DNA of 64,000 bases from JAYFNU01 sp034933305 (GCA_034933305.1 JAYFNU010000014.1:8122-72121), one strand, 5' to 3'; numbered from the stretch's first letter, positions 45,410-55,689 are shown. Made by a program: numbers and translations. The notes: generated by a model from the sequence alone, not told the origin.

Positions 45410-46275
45410 TTCTTGAACAACCTCCCGAAGAAGCCGCGCCAGCCGGTCTCCTCCTCGTCCGCGGGCGGGATGATCTCGCCCTGCAGCAGGCGGTACAGGT
45501 TCGCGCGGTCGAGCCGGCGGATGATGATGCCGTTCTGGGCGAGCGAGATGATGCCCGTCTCCTCCGAGACGACGACGACGAGCGCGTCCGAGCTTTCGGT
45601 CATGCCCAGTGCCGCGCGGTGCCGCGTGCCCATATCCTTGCTGATGCCGTTGTTGGACGACACGGGCAGGATGCAGCCGGCCGCCTCGACGCGCCCCCCG
45701 CTGACGACGACCGCGCCGTCGTGCAGCGGCGAGCCCTCATAGAAGATCGTCTCGAGCAGCTCGCTCGAAACCTGCGCGTCGACGCGCGTGCCCGTGCGCA
45801 CGATCTCGCTGAGGCCCGTTTTGCGCTCGATGACGATGAGCGCGCCCGTCTTCTCCTTCGACATGCGCTCGGCGCTGTCGCAGATGGCGACGATGGCGGT
45901 GTTCCAGACGGAGATCTCCTCCGGCAGCGCCTTGCCCGCGAACGGCGACAGCGTCGACAGCCGGCTGCGGCCGACCTGCTCGAGCGCGCGGCGCAGCTCC
46001 GGCTGGAAGACGACGACGATCGCCAGCAGCCCGAACTGGAGGAAATTATTGATGATGAACGTCGTCGTCTTCATGCCGATCTGGTCGGCGATGAAATAGC
46101 CGACGAGCAGCACCAGGATGCCCTTCATCAGCTGGACGGCGCGTGTTTTCTTGACGAGTCCGATGAGCTGGTAGATGACGTACGCGACGAGGGCGATATC
46201 GAGGATATCGGCCACCCGGAACGTATACGGCAGACTTTTGATCGTCTGCGCGATGGAACTGAAAAAAGCCTGCAT
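45406..46275 (-). CDS. cdaA: Diadenylate cyclase CdaA
   Basis: A 289-residue enzyme that makes cyclic di-AMP. Three membrane helices (about 25-90) lead to a DAC domain with both catalytic motifs intact, PLHDGAVVV and GTRHRAALGM. Cyclic di-AMP controls potassium and osmolyte balance and wall stability in Firmicutes. The usual downstream glmM is not here; cdaR is followed by an FAD protein and recJ. Confidence 0.96.
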   Translation of the reverse strand: MQAFFSSIAQTIKSLPYTFRVADILDIALVAYVIYQLIGLVKKTRAVQLMKGILVLLVGYFIADQIGMKTTTFIINNFLQFGLLAIVVVFQPELRRALEQVGRSRLSTLSPFAGKALPEEISVWNTAIVAICDSAERMSKEKTGALIVIERKTGLSEIVRTGTRVDAQVSSELLETIFYEGSPLHDGAVVVSGGRVEAAGCILPVSSNNGISKDMGTRHRAALGMTESSDALVVVVSEETGIISLAQNGIIIRRLDRANLYRLLQGEIIPPADEEETGWRGFFGRLFKK

Positions 46276-46322
46276 AGGTCACCCACCTTTATCTATTCTG
46301 TCCTGTTCCCTGCGGAATACTT

Positions 46323-47474
46323 CTATTCGTTTTCCGCGGCGTTTAGAAGCGCCACGGCGTGCGCGGCGATGCCGGCGCCGTCCCCGGTGAAGCCGAGGCC
46401 CTCCTCCGTCGTCGCCTTGACGCCGACGCGCCCGGCCTCGATGCCGAGCGCCCGCGCGATGTTTTCCCGCATCGCGTCGATGTGCGGCCGCAGCTTCGGC
46501 CGCTGGCAGACGACCGTCGCGTCGACATTGCCGACCGCGAAGCCCGCCCCGCGCACCTTGTCCCCGACCTGCGCGAGCAGCGACATGCTGTCGGCGCCCT
46601 CGTAGGCGGGATCGCTGTCGGGGAACTGCGCGCCGATGTCCGGCAGCGCGGCCGCGCCCAGCAGCGCGTCCATGACGGCGTGCGCGAGCACGTCGGCGTC
46701 GGAATGGCCGAGAAGCCCCCGTTCGAACGGGATCTCGACGCCGCCGAGGATGAGCTTTCTGCCCTCGGTGAGCCTGTGCACATCGTAGCCGTGTCCTATG
46801 CGCATCGCCGTCTCCCCGGCCATCGCCCGCGCGCGGGCGATGTCATCTTTCGTCGTGATCTTGAAATTGGCGGGATCGCCCGCCGTGATGCAGACCTTTC
46901 GCCCGGCGCGCTCGACGATCTGACAGTCGTCGTAGGCGCCGCCGCTGAAATGCTTCGCCGCCGCGCGGTAGAGCGCCGCCCCGAAGACCTGCGGCGTCTG
47001 GACGGCCACGAGGCCGTCGCGCGCGGGCGTGTCGGCGACGGTGCCGTCGGCGGCGAGCCGCTTGACGGTGTCCGCGAGAGGAATGCCCGGCGCGGACGCG
47101 CCGAACGCTTCGGCGGCCCGGATCACCGCGGTGATGAGGCCGTCGCCCGCGAACGGGCGGGCCGCGTCGTGAATGGCGTAATACTCGGCCGCCGGGTCGG
47201 CGGCGGCGACGCCGTTCTGCACGGAGTCAAAACGCGTCGGGCCGCCCGCGACCACGCGGCTGACCTTCGAAAAGGGGGCCGAAAGCGCGCGCAGGCGCGA
47301 AAGGTTCGCCTCGCCCGCGACGACGACGATCTCGCCCACGAGCGCGTTGTTCTGCAGCGCCGCGAGCGACCGCTCGAAGACCGTTGTGCCCGCGAGCCGG
47401 ATAAACAGCTTATCGACGCCGCCCATGCGCGCGGACGATCCGCCCGCCACAAGGATCGCGCTGACCTTCGGCAT
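46323..47474 (-). CDS. ispDF: Bifunctional IspD/IspF isoprenoid enzyme
   Basis: A 383-residue fusion of two steps of the MEP pathway. IspD (1 to about 225) has the nucleotide loop LVAGGSSARMGGVDKLF and HDAARPF; IspF (about 227-383) begins MRIGHGYDVHRL with metal ligands and continues GHSDADVLAHAVMDALLGA and KATTEEGLGFTG. The fusion saves IspE as a bridge, which is not in the window. It lies 48 bases upstream of cdaA. Confidence 0.95.
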   Translation of the reverse strand: MPKVSAILVAGGSSARMGGVDKLFIRLAGTTVFERSLAALQNNALVGEIVVVAGEANLSRLRALSAPFSKVSRVVAGGPTRFDSVQNGVAAADPAAEYYAIHDAARPFAGDGLITAVIRAAEAFGASAPGIPLADTVKRLAADGTVADTPARDGLVAVQTPQVFGAALYRAAAKHFSGGAYDDCQIVERAGRKVCITAGDPANFKITTKDDIARARAMAGETAMRIGHGYDVHRLTEGRKLILGGVEIPFERGLLGHSDADVLAHAVMDALLGAAALPDIGAQFPDSDPAYEGADSMSLLAQVGDKVRGAGFAVGNVDATVVCQRPKLRPHIDAMRENIARALGIEAGRVGVKATTEEGLGFTGDGAGIAAHAVALLNAAENE

Positions 47475-47492
47475 ACTTCTCTCCCGTGCTTT

Positions 47493-48023
47493 TTACTGCG
47501 CCTTGCCCAGGGCCACCGCCCTGAGGTTGGCGTCGAGCAGATTCGCCTTTTTCGGCGGGATGCTCTTTTTGAGCCCCGCTTCGATGGCCTCGTCGCTGCC
47601 GAGGCCGAATTCCTTCGCCGCCTTGCCGAACAGCACCATGTTGGACAGGCCCGACAGGCCGTTCTTCTCGGCGAGATCCGTGGCCGGGACGGCGAAGACC
47701 CGCACGTCGGCGCGCGTCGTCTTCGGCTCGATGAGCGAGCTGTCCATGACGACGGTGCCGCCGGGCGCGACGCGCCCGATGAATTTGTCGTAGGAGGGCT
47801 GGTTCATCGCGATGAGCAGGTCCGGCTCGGTGACGAGCGGAGAGCCGATGGGGCGCTCCGACAGAACGACCGAGCAGTTGGCCGTGCCGCCGCGCATCTC
47901 GGGGCCGTAGGACGGCAGCCAGGAGACCTCCTTGCCGTCGCACAGGCCGCCGTAGGCGCAGACCTTGCCGGCGAACAGAACGCCCTGCCCGCCGAAACCG
48001 GCGAGGATGATGTTCTTTACCAT
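47493..48023 (-). CDS. 2-oxoacid:ferredoxin oxidoreductase, gamma subunit
   Basis: A 176-residue subunit with the opening NIILAGFGGQGVLFAGKV and SWLPSYGPEMRGGTANCSV typical of the gamma part of 2-oxoacid:acceptor oxidoreductases. Together with the alpha, beta and ferredoxin subunits upstream it converts a 2-oxoacid and CoA to acyl-CoA, CO2 and reduced ferredoxin. It starts 1 base after the beta gene. Confidence 0.93.
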   Translation of the reverse strand: MVKNIILAGFGGQGVLFAGKVCAYGGLCDGKEVSWLPSYGPEMRGGTANCSVVLSERPIGSPLVTEPDLLIAMNQPSYDKFIGRVAPGGTVVMDSSLIEPKTTRADVRVFAVPATDLAEKNGLSGLSNMVLFGKAAKEFGLGSDEAIEAGLKKSIPPKKANLLDANLRAVALGKAQ

Positions 48024-48024
48024 C

Positions 48025-48776
<752 letters not shown>

Positions 48777-48777
<1 letters not shown>

Positions 48778-49841
48778 TACTGCTTCCCTCCCGCCAGCTT
48801 TTTGATCTGTTCATAGACCTCGCGCGGCGTGGGGATCACGCCGCCGACGCGGCCGTAGAACGACACGGGGCACTTTCCCTCGACGGCGAGCCTGACGTCG
48901 TCGACCATCTGCCCCATGCTCATCTCGACGGTGAGCATCGCGCGGACCTTGTCCGCATGCGCGCGCAGCGCGTCCTTCGGGAAGGGCCACAGCGTCACGG
49001 GCCGGATGAGACCGACGGCGATGCCGTCCTCGCGCGCCATGTCGACGGCCGAGCCGCACACGCGGGCCATCGAGCCGTAGGCCACGACGGCGAACTGCGC
49101 GTCGTCCATGCGGTAATCGACATGCCGCTGCTCGTGCGCGATGACATCCTTGTAGCGCTCGTACCGCGCGTCAATGGAGGCTTCGAGCTTCGCGGGATCA
49201 AGATACAGACTGTTTGTGATATTGTGGGGGCGCCTGCCCTGATGGCCCGTGGTCGCCCACGGCTTTTCGATCATCTTGGGCGCGCGGTCGGGGAAGGCGA
49301 CGGGCTCCATCATCTGGCCGAGCAGGCCGTCGGACAGGATCATCGCCGGCATGCGGTATTTTTCGGCGAGCTCAAACGCGTCGAAGACCATGTCGACCAT
49401 CTCCTGGATGGACGACGGCGCGAACACGAGCAGCTGGAAATCGCCGTGGCCGAGCGCCTTCGTCGCCTGCCAGTAGTCGCCCTGCGCGGGCTGGATGCCG
49501 CCGAGGCCGGGGCCGGCGCGCTGCACGTTGATGATGAGGCACGGCAGATCGCTGCCGGCGATATAGGAGACGCCCTCCGACTTGAGGCTGACGCCGGGCG
49601 AGCTCGAGCTCGTCATCGCGCGCACGCCCGCGGACGCCGCGCCCAGCACCATGTTGATCGCCGCGACCTCGCTCTCCGCCTGCATGTAGACGCCGCCGTC
49701 GATCTTCGGCAGCTTCTTCGCCATGTACGCCGCGAGCTCCGTCTGCGGGGTGATGGGATAGCCGAAAAAGCGGATGCAGTTGGCGCGGATGGCCGCTTCC
49801 GCGAGCGCCTCGTTGCCCTTCATCAGAAATTTGTCCGCCAT
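48777..49841 (-). CDS. vorB: 2-oxoacid:ferredoxin oxidoreductase, alpha subunit (VorB/KorA-like)
   Basis: A 354-residue subunit. It shows FFGYPITPQTELAAYMAK, the TPP-interacting Glu in QAESEVAAINMVLGA, SSSPGVSLKSEGVSY and VQRAGPGLGGIQ, all usual in VorB/KorA alpha subunits. The choice between 2-oxoisovalerate and 2-oxoglutarate cannot be settled by eye; VorB is preferred from overall length and the separate ferredoxin subunit. Confidence 0.88.
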
Positions 49842-50063
49842 TTATTTCGCCTCCCTTTCCACCGTGATCGCGCAGTCCGGGCACATCGTCGCGCACATCG
49901 CGCAGCCAATGCAGTCCTGCGGATTCGCCGCATGCGCCGGATGGTAGCCCTTTTCGTTGTGCTTCGCGGTGTCGAGCGCGAGCACCTTCTTCGGGCAGAA
50001 ATCCACGCACAGACCGCAGCCCTTGCAGCGGGCCTCGTTGATTGTCACCTTGCCTTTTGCCAT
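49842..50063 (-). CDS. 4Fe-4S ferredoxin subunit of the oxidoreductase
   Basis: A 73-residue two-cluster ferredoxin. Both motifs are complete: CKGCGLCVDFCP and CIGCAMCATMCP. As the delta subunit it carries electrons out of the enzyme complex. It lies directly before the alpha gene and 3 bases after the ATPase gene. Confidence 0.95.
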   Translation of the reverse strand: MAKGKVTINEARCKGCGLCVDFCPKKVLALDTAKHNEKGYHPAHAANPQDCIGCAMCATMCPDCAITVEREAK

Positions 50064-50066
50064 GCC

Positions 50067-50747
50067 TTACATTCCCTCTTTCTGTACCCTTTCCCACGGA
50101 AGCGTAACATATCTTCGCACGGAAAACACATTGTTGCTTTTTATATTCACGCCCTCGAGCGCGAGCGTCGCGGAGACCGGCAGACCGGTCAGTGCGCCGA
50201 CCTCCTGCGCGTACGCGCGCGAGGCGTCAATATCGACAGTCGTCGTATCCGGGCCGAGATTGGAGCTGTTGACGAGGCGCGTCACGCGCAGCCCCGCCGC
50301 CGCTTCGATCTCGCGGATGTGCCGCAGCACGTCCTGCGGCGTCGTTGTGAACGGGCGGTACATGCTGAACAGGTAGAGGAGATCGGCGCCCCCGTTCGCT
50401 TCGATCTGCTTCGCGTAGCGCCCGAGCACGATCGCGCCCGCGTCGTCGCCGCCCACGTCGAGCAGCAGCCGGCCGTCGCTTTCGATGGCGCCGTCCACCT
50501 CGCGCGGCAGCGACGGGATGTCGACGAGCGTGTTCGCGAAATTCGGCGCGATGAGCTTTATGCCCGCGCCCGTCAGCAGCGGCCCGAAATCCGCCGTGCG
50601 GAAATAAGGGTTGACGATGTCGAGATCGGCGACCGTGACCGCCGCGCCCGCCGCCGCGAACCGCAGCGCGAGGTTGACTGTGAAATTGGTTTTGCCGCAG
50701 CCGTAATGCCCGGTGACGGCCGTGATCCTCTTGAGGTCTTCCAGCAT
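50067..50747 (-). CDS. P-loop ATPase of the oxidoreductase operon
   Basis: A 226-residue nucleotide-binding protein of the ParA/MinD-like superclass. The P-loop reads VTGHYGCGKTNFT, with ADLDIVNPYFR as the second motif and LLLDVGGDDAGA as Walker B. Its role is not known. Being the first gene of the 2-oxoacid:ferredoxin oxidoreductase operon, it may help cluster loading or cofactor delivery, which is inference. Confidence 0.82.
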   Translation of the reverse strand: MLEDLKRITAVTGHYGCGKTNFTVNLALRFAAAGAAVTVADLDIVNPYFRTADFGPLLTGAGIKLIAPNFANTLVDIPSLPREVDGAIESDGRLLLDVGGDDAGAIVLGRYAKQIEANGGADLLYLFSMYRPFTTTPQDVLRHIREIEAAAGLRVTRLVNSSNLGPDTTTVDIDASRAYAQEVGALTGLPVSATLALEGVNIKSNNVFSVRRYVTLPWERVQKEGM

Positions 50748-50790
50748 GTTGCTCCCGCCAAATGGATATAGTTATGTATTTTAATATAAT

Positions 50791-50819
50791 ATTGTAGCAT
50801 CTATTGAGAAAGAATACAA
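50791..50819 (-). promoter_or_regulatory. Promoter of the ATPase-oxidoreductase operon
   Basis: On the minus strand TTGTAT (50814-50819) and TACAAT (50791-50796) are 17 bp apart, with TGC before the -10. The start codon is 44 bases downstream of the -10. Confidence 0.6.
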
Positions 50820-50866
50820 ACGGAATCTCGCGGCGACGCGGCGCCCTTCCCGGCGCGGGAAAACAG

Positions 50867-50892
50867 AAAAAAGCCCCGCCGCAGGGCGGGGC
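50867..50892 (-). terminator. Terminator of spo0A
   Basis: An 8-bp GCCCCGCC stem (50873-50880 with 50885-50892) is followed by TTTTTT on the minus strand, 14 bases after the spo0A stop. Confidence 0.9.
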
Positions 50893-50906
50893 CGGTCGGG
50901 GCGGAT

Positions 50907-51674
50907 TCAGTTGGCGTTTGCCATTTTCTTGAGCGTCAGCCGCACGCGGTCGCTGATCATCGCGACGAACTCGCTGTTCGTCGGCTTGCCGCGCAGGCTC
51001 TGGATCGTATAGCCGAAATAGGAATTGAGCGTGTCGACGTCGCCGCGGTCCCAGGCGACCTCGATGGCGTGCCGGATGGCGCGCTCGACGCGCGAGGAGG
51101 TCGTCTTGAATTTCTTCGCGATGGCGGGATACAGCCGCTTCGTCACGGCGTTGATCATCTCGGGATCCTCGACGGACAGAATGATGGCGTCGCGCAGGTA
51201 ATGATACACCTTGATGTGCGCGGGCACGCCGATCTGGTGGATGATCTCGGTGATCATCACCTCGAGATCGGCCTCCGTCTTCTCCGAGCGCCTGCCCGTG
51301 TCGGCCTTCGTGAACATGGCGATGCGCTCGGCGAGCACCGACAGGTCGAAGGGCTTGAGGATGTAAAATGCCGCGCCCGCCTTGATGACTTCCCGCTCCA
51401 TCACCGCGTTGTCAAAGCCCGACATCACGAAAAACGCCGGCAGCTTCGCGCTCTCCTGGCGCAGCTCGTTGAGCAGCACGATCGCGTCCTTCGACGGCAG
51501 AAACATATCCACCACCACCGCGTCCGGCTCCTCGCTGCGCACGGCGTTCTCCACCGCGCGCCCGTCCTTTTCGCAGGTCACGACCCGAAAGCCGCGCTCC
51601 GTCAGCTCCCTGGCGCACTGCGCGCCGAAGTCGGCGCCCTCGTCGGCCACAAGAACGGTAACCTTGTTCTTCAC
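50907..51674 (-). CDS. spo0A: Sporulation master regulator Spo0A
   Basis: A 255-residue response regulator. The receiver domain has the acidic pair Asp11-Glu12, phospho-acceptor Asp56 (VVVDMFLPS) and Lys107 (YILKPFD). The Spo0A DNA-binding domain carries the helix-turn-helix with TTSSRVERAIRHAIEVAWDR and the end NSEFVAMISDRVRL, which contacts RNA polymerase. The start is GTG with GAGGAG nine bases upstream. It follows spoIVB, the conserved order. Confidence 0.97.
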   Translation of the reverse strand: MKNKVTVLVADEGADFGAQCARELTERGFRVVTCEKDGRAVENAVRSEEPDAVVVDMFLPSKDAIVLLNELRQESAKLPAFFVMSGFDNAVMEREVIKAGAAFYILKPFDLSVLAERIAMFTKADTGRRSEKTEADLEVMITEIIHQIGVPAHIKVYHYLRDAIILSVEDPEMINAVTKRLYPAIAKKFKTTSSRVERAIRHAIEVAWDRGDVDTLNSYFGYTIQSLRGKPTNSEFVAMISDRVRLTLKKMANAN

Positions 51675-51690
51675 TTTTTCATTCTCCTCA

Positions 51691-51753
51691 GCTAAAAATA
51701 TTTAGCCTTCTTCCAAACAAGTTTAGGTTACCATAATTTACCATGATTTGCAA
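51691..51753 (-). promoter_or_regulatory. spo0A promoter and leader elements
   Basis: On the minus strand TTGCAA (51748-51753) and TAACCT (51725-51730) are 17 bp apart. Between them the heptamer ATGGTAA occurs twice (51738-51744 and 51728-51734), ten base pairs apart on one face of the helix. A hairpin GCTAAA/TTTAGC (51691-51706) lies just before the ribosome-binding site. No classical 0A box was recognised. Confidence 0.5.
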
Positions 51754-51771
51754 CGGCTTTTTTCAAAAATC

Positions 51772-53001
51772 TCAGGCGGCGGCCAAATTCTTTTCTTCCC
51801 GTTCGATGCTTTGCTCGCAGGCGAGCATGTTTTCGATAAAAATGCCGTATCCGCGCGTCGGGTCGTTGACAAAGACGTGGGTGACGGCGCCGACGAGCAT
51901 GCCGTTCTGCACGATGGGACTGCCGGACATGCCCTGCACGATGCCGCCCGTCGCGCGCAGCAGCGCCTCGTCGGTGACGCGCACGACCATGTTTTTCGTG
52001 GGGGTCTTGTCCGAAAGGCTGACGGATTCGATGCGGATGTCGTAGAAGGCGGGGCCGCCGCCGTCGACGGTGCACAGCAGCTGCGCGGCGCCCGTGCGGA
52101 CCTCCTGGCGCAGCGCGCAGGGCAGCGCGGCGCCCGCGGGCGGCGTCAGCACGCGCGAAAAGATGCCCGCGTCGCAGTTGCACAGCAGCGAGGCGATGAC
52201 CTCGCCGCTGCGGAAAACGCCCTGCAGCTCGCCGGGCGACCCGGCTTGTCCGCGCACGACGCCGGTGACGGACACGCTGACGAGCTCGCCGCTGCCGACG
52301 GGCAGCACGACGCCGGTGTCGGCGTCGGTGACGCCGTGGCCGAGGCCGGCGGCGATGCCGGTGTCGGGCCGGATATAGGTGAGCGTGCCGATGCCGGCGG
52401 AGGAGTCGCGCACCCACATGCCCGCCTTGAAGCCGGTGCGGTCGGCGGCGTTGGCGGGCGTGAGGACCGCGGTGCGCCTTTCGCCCGCGCGCGTATAGAC
52501 GAGCGCCAGCGCGCGTCCGTCTCCCGCGGCGACGATGGACGCGAGATCGGCGTTGCCGCCCACCTTTTTCCCGTCGGCCGTCAGCAGGATGTCGCCGAGC
52601 TCCAGGCCTGCTTCCCGCGCGGGGCAGCGGCTGCCGGCGGCCGTCTTCACGTCGCCGAAGCCGACGACGACCACGCCCTCGGTAAACATTTTCACGCCGA
52701 AGGGCGTGCCGCCGGGGATGGCGTAAACGCGCTCGACGGTCGACACGCGCACCGTCTTGAGCGGGATGAGATCGAGAAAATAGAGCGTCTGCTCGCGCGA
52801 GCCGCCCACGGGCGCGGCCGCCGGGGCCGCCGCCTCCCGCCTGCCGCGCAGCGTCAGCAGTCCGCGCCGGTAGGAGAAATCCTCCGATCGGACGACGGAC
52901 AGCGTGTCGGGCAGCAGAAAGGACGCGGCGTATCGCCCTGCGCCGCCGAGGACCGCGGCGGCGAACAGCAGGATGCACAGCCTGCGGAAAAATTTCTTCA
53001 A
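51772..53001 (-). CDS. spoIVB: SpoIVB peptidase
   Basis: A 409-residue sporulation signalling protease (family S55) made in the forespore and crossing the inner membrane, where it triggers SigK activation. An N-terminal hydrophobic helix, a PDZ domain (about 90-180; REAGLELGDILLTADGKKV) and the serine protease domain with GLGHGVTDADTG (His) and GGIVQGMSGSPIVQNG (Ser) are visible. The TTG at 53001 is chosen: GGAGGG lies six bases before it, whereas the longer frame would place that site inside the gene. Confidence 0.94.
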   Translation of the reverse strand: MKKFFRRLCILLFAAAVLGGAGRYAASFLLPDTLSVVRSEDFSYRRGLLTLRGRREAAAPAAAPVGGSREQTLYFLDLIPLKTVRVSTVERVYAIPGGTPFGVKMFTEGVVVVGFGDVKTAAGSRCPAREAGLELGDILLTADGKKVGGNADLASIVAAGDGRALALVYTRAGERRTAVLTPANAADRTGFKAGMWVRDSSAGIGTLTYIRPDTGIAAGLGHGVTDADTGVVLPVGSGELVSVSVTGVVRGQAGSPGELQGVFRSGEVIASLLCNCDAGIFSRVLTPPAGAALPCALRQEVRTGAAQLLCTVDGGGPAFYDIRIESVSLSDKTPTKNMVVRVTDEALLRATGGIVQGMSGSPIVQNGMLVGAVTHVFVNDPTRGYGIFIENMLACEQSIEREEKNLAAA

Positions 53002-53050
53002 AGAGATCCCTCCGATCGTCAACCCTTAGTGTTGACCGGCAAAGGGACGC

Positions 53051-55642
53051 TTATGAAGGAAATTCCTGCACGGTTTTCCGTTTTATGCGGCCGGGCAGCG
53101 CCGCGAGGCCGCCGACGAGGGGGCTGAGCGCGATGCAGCCCAGCGAGATGAGCAGCGGCCGGCCGGTGACGGCGGCCGTCTCGAAAACGCTTTGCAGGAA
53201 CGGCATATAGACGACGGCGAGGGTCACCGCGACCGACAGCAGGCACGCGAACAGCAGCACCCGGTTGCGGAAGATCGACGACAGCTCGAAGCCGGCCGCG
53301 TCGAGCTTGCACTCGAGCACATGCACCATCTGCGCGCACACGAGCGTCAGATAGGCGGCGGAGCGGCTGACCACGATGTCGCCGGTCGTGCGGTAGACGA
53401 GCGCGAAGCTCAGCAGATTGCACAGGCCGAGCACCGCGCCGCGAAAGAGGATCGTGCCGATGAGTCCCCCGGCGAAAAGGCTCTCGCCGGGATCGCGCGG
53501 CGGCTTTTCCATGATGTCGCGCTCCGCCGGCTCCATGCCGAGGGCGACCGCGGGCAGGCCGTCGGTGACGAGATTGATGAGCAGGATCTGGATGGGGATG
53601 AAGATCACCGGCATGTCGAGGAACATCGCGAGCACGACGGTGAGCACCTCGCCGAGATTGCTCGTCAGCAAAAAGCGAATGAAGCGGCGGATGTTCTGGT
53701 AGATGATGCGCCCCTCTTCGACCGCCGCGACGATGGTCGCGAAGTTGTCGTCGAGGATGACGACGGACGACGCCTCCTTCGTCACGTCGCTCCCGGAGAT
53801 CCCCATCGCGACGCCGATGTCGGCCTCCTTGACGGCGGGCGCGTCGTTGACGCCGTCGCCCGTCATGGCGGTGACGCAGCCGTTCCGGCGGAATGCCCGC
53901 ACGATGCGCAGCTTGTGCCGGGGCGACACGCGCGCAAACACGCTGACCGTGCGCACCGCGCCGGCGAGCGCGTCGTCGTCCATCTTCTCGATCTGCGCGC
54001 CCTCGAGGACGCGATCGCCGTCGCCCGCGATGCCGACGGCGCGCGCGACCGCCCGGGCGGTGAGCGCGTGGTCGCCCGTGATCATGACGGGCCGGATGCC
54101 CGCGCGGCGGCAGCGGCGCACAGCCTCCTTCACCTCGCGGCGCGGCGGATCCATCATGGCGCACAGCGCGAGAAAGACGAGCTTATCCTCCGTGCAGCCG
54201 TCGTCGCGCCGCGCGACGGCGATGACGCGCTTCGCGTCCGCGGCATAGGAGCGCACCGCCGCCTCCAGCGTCTGCCGGCGAGCCGGGGTGAGCGGCTGGA
54301 CGCCGCCCGGCAGCGCGATGCGGTCGCATTTCGACAGGATGACGTCGGGCGCGCCCTTCGCGAGCAGCGCCGTGCGCTCTCCCGTGCGGACGGCGACGGA
54401 CATCATCTTGCGCGTCGAATCGAAGGGATTCTCGGCGGTGATATGCGCCGTGCGCAGCAGTTCGTCCCGGCGGACGCCGCATTTCCAAGCCGCGCGCAGC
54501 AGCGCGACTTCGGTGGGACTGCCCTCCCCCGCGAGACGGCCGTCGGCGCCCGGCGCGACGGCCGCGTTCGAGCACAGCGCCGCCGCCTCGAGCGCTTCGC
54601 GCAGCGGCGGCGCATCCGCCGGCGCGCGCGGCGCGCCGTCTTCGGCGAGCTGTCCGCCGGGGGCGTCCGCGCCGCCCGCGAGCGTCAGCCGCGCGCCGCC
54701 GACCCAGAAATCGGTGACCGTCATCTTGTTCTCGGTGATGGTGCCCGTTTTGTCGGCGCAGATGACCGACGCGCAGCCGAGCGTCTCGACGGCGTGCAGC
54801 CGCCGGATGATCGCGCCGCGCGACAGGATGCGGTTGACCGACAGCGCGAGCACGATCGTGACGATGGCGGGCAGGCCCTCCGGAATGGCGGCGACGGCGA
54901 GCGACACGCCGGTGAGCACCATGACGAGCGGCTCCTCGCCGCGCAGCACGCCGAGCAGCGTGACGACGGCCGCGCACAGCACGCAGGTCACCGCGATGAA
55001 CACGCCGAGCGACTTGAGCCGGCGCTGCAGGGGCGTCGGCTCCTCCTTGGCCTCGTCGATCATCGACGCGATGCGCCCCATCTCGGTCGCCATGCCCGTG
55101 CCCGTGACGACGGCGCTGCCGTGGCCCGCGGCGACGCTCGTGCCCATGTACAATTTTGCGTCGGCGCCCGGCTTCTTCGCCACCGCCGCGGACTCGCCGC
55201 TGAGGATCGACTCGTCCGTCCTGAAGCCCGCGCCGTCCGTGAGGCGCGCGTCCGCGGGGATGCGGTCGCCCGCCCTGAGCTCGATCTCGTCGCCGGGCAC
55301 GAGCTCGGCCGCGGGCAGGCGCAGCAGCTGTCCGCCGCGCCAGACGCGCGCGGCGGGCGCCGTCATGCTCTTGAGCGACTCGATGGTCTTTTCGGTGCGG
55401 TACTCCTGGATAAAGCCCATGAGGGCGTTGAGCAGCATGATGGCGATGATGGTCACCGCCTCGGTCATCTGCCCGACGAGCACCGAAAAAAGCGTCGACA
55501 GCGCGAGGATGACGATGAGGATATCCTTGAACTGCGATAAAAACAGGCCCGCCGGACCTGTTTTTTTCTTCTGCTCGAGCTCGTTCCCGCCGTACTGCCT
55601 GCGCCGCTCGCGCACCTGCTTTTCGCTGAGTCCCTTCGTCAT
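53051..55642 (-). CDS. Cation-transporting P-type ATPase (Ca2+-type)
   Basis: An 863-residue P2-type pump. Visible are SILSGESAAV (actuator TGES-like), helix 4 with AIPEGLPAIVTI, the phosphorylation site ICADKTGTITENKMTV, KGAPDVIL (nucleotide domain) and TGDGVNDAPAVKEADIG (hinge). PEGL in helix 4 and the overall length fit bacterial Ca2+ pumps that keep cytosolic calcium low. It is a single-gene unit upstream of spoIVB, where many Firmicutes have recN. Confidence 0.92.
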   Translation of the reverse strand: MTKGLSEKQVRERRRQYGGNELEQKKKTGPAGLFLSQFKDILIVILALSTLFSVLVGQMTEAVTIIAIMLLNALMGFIQEYRTEKTIESLKSMTAPAARVWRGGQLLRLPAAELVPGDEIELRAGDRIPADARLTDGAGFRTDESILSGESAAVAKKPGADAKLYMGTSVAAGHGSAVVTGTGMATEMGRIASMIDEAKEEPTPLQRRLKSLGVFIAVTCVLCAAVVTLLGVLRGEEPLVMVLTGVSLAVAAIPEGLPAIVTIVLALSVNRILSRGAIIRRLHAVETLGCASVICADKTGTITENKMTVTDFWVGGARLTLAGGADAPGGQLAEDGAPRAPADAPPLREALEAAALCSNAAVAPGADGRLAGEGSPTEVALLRAAWKCGVRRDELLRTAHITAENPFDSTRKMMSVAVRTGERTALLAKGAPDVILSKCDRIALPGGVQPLTPARRQTLEAAVRSYAADAKRVIAVARRDDGCTEDKLVFLALCAMMDPPRREVKEAVRRCRRAGIRPVMITGDHALTARAVARAVGIAGDGDRVLEGAQIEKMDDDALAGAVRTVSVFARVSPRHKLRIVRAFRRNGCVTAMTGDGVNDAPAVKEADIGVAMGISGSDVTKEASSVVILDDNFATIVAAVEEGRIIYQNIRRFIRFLLTSNLGEVLTVVLAMFLDMPVIFIPIQILLINLVTDGLPAVALGMEPAERDIMEKPPRDPGESLFAGGLIGTILFRGAVLGLCNLLSFALVYRTTGDIVVSRSAAYLTLVCAQMVHVLECKLDAAGFELSSIFRNRVLLFACLLSVAVTLAVVYMPFLQSVFETAAVTGRPLLISLGCIALSPLVGGLAALPGRIKRKTVQEFPS

Positions 55643-55689
55643 ACGCGCTCCCGCTGATCGTCTTTTACTGCAGTGTATGAGCGCGGGAA

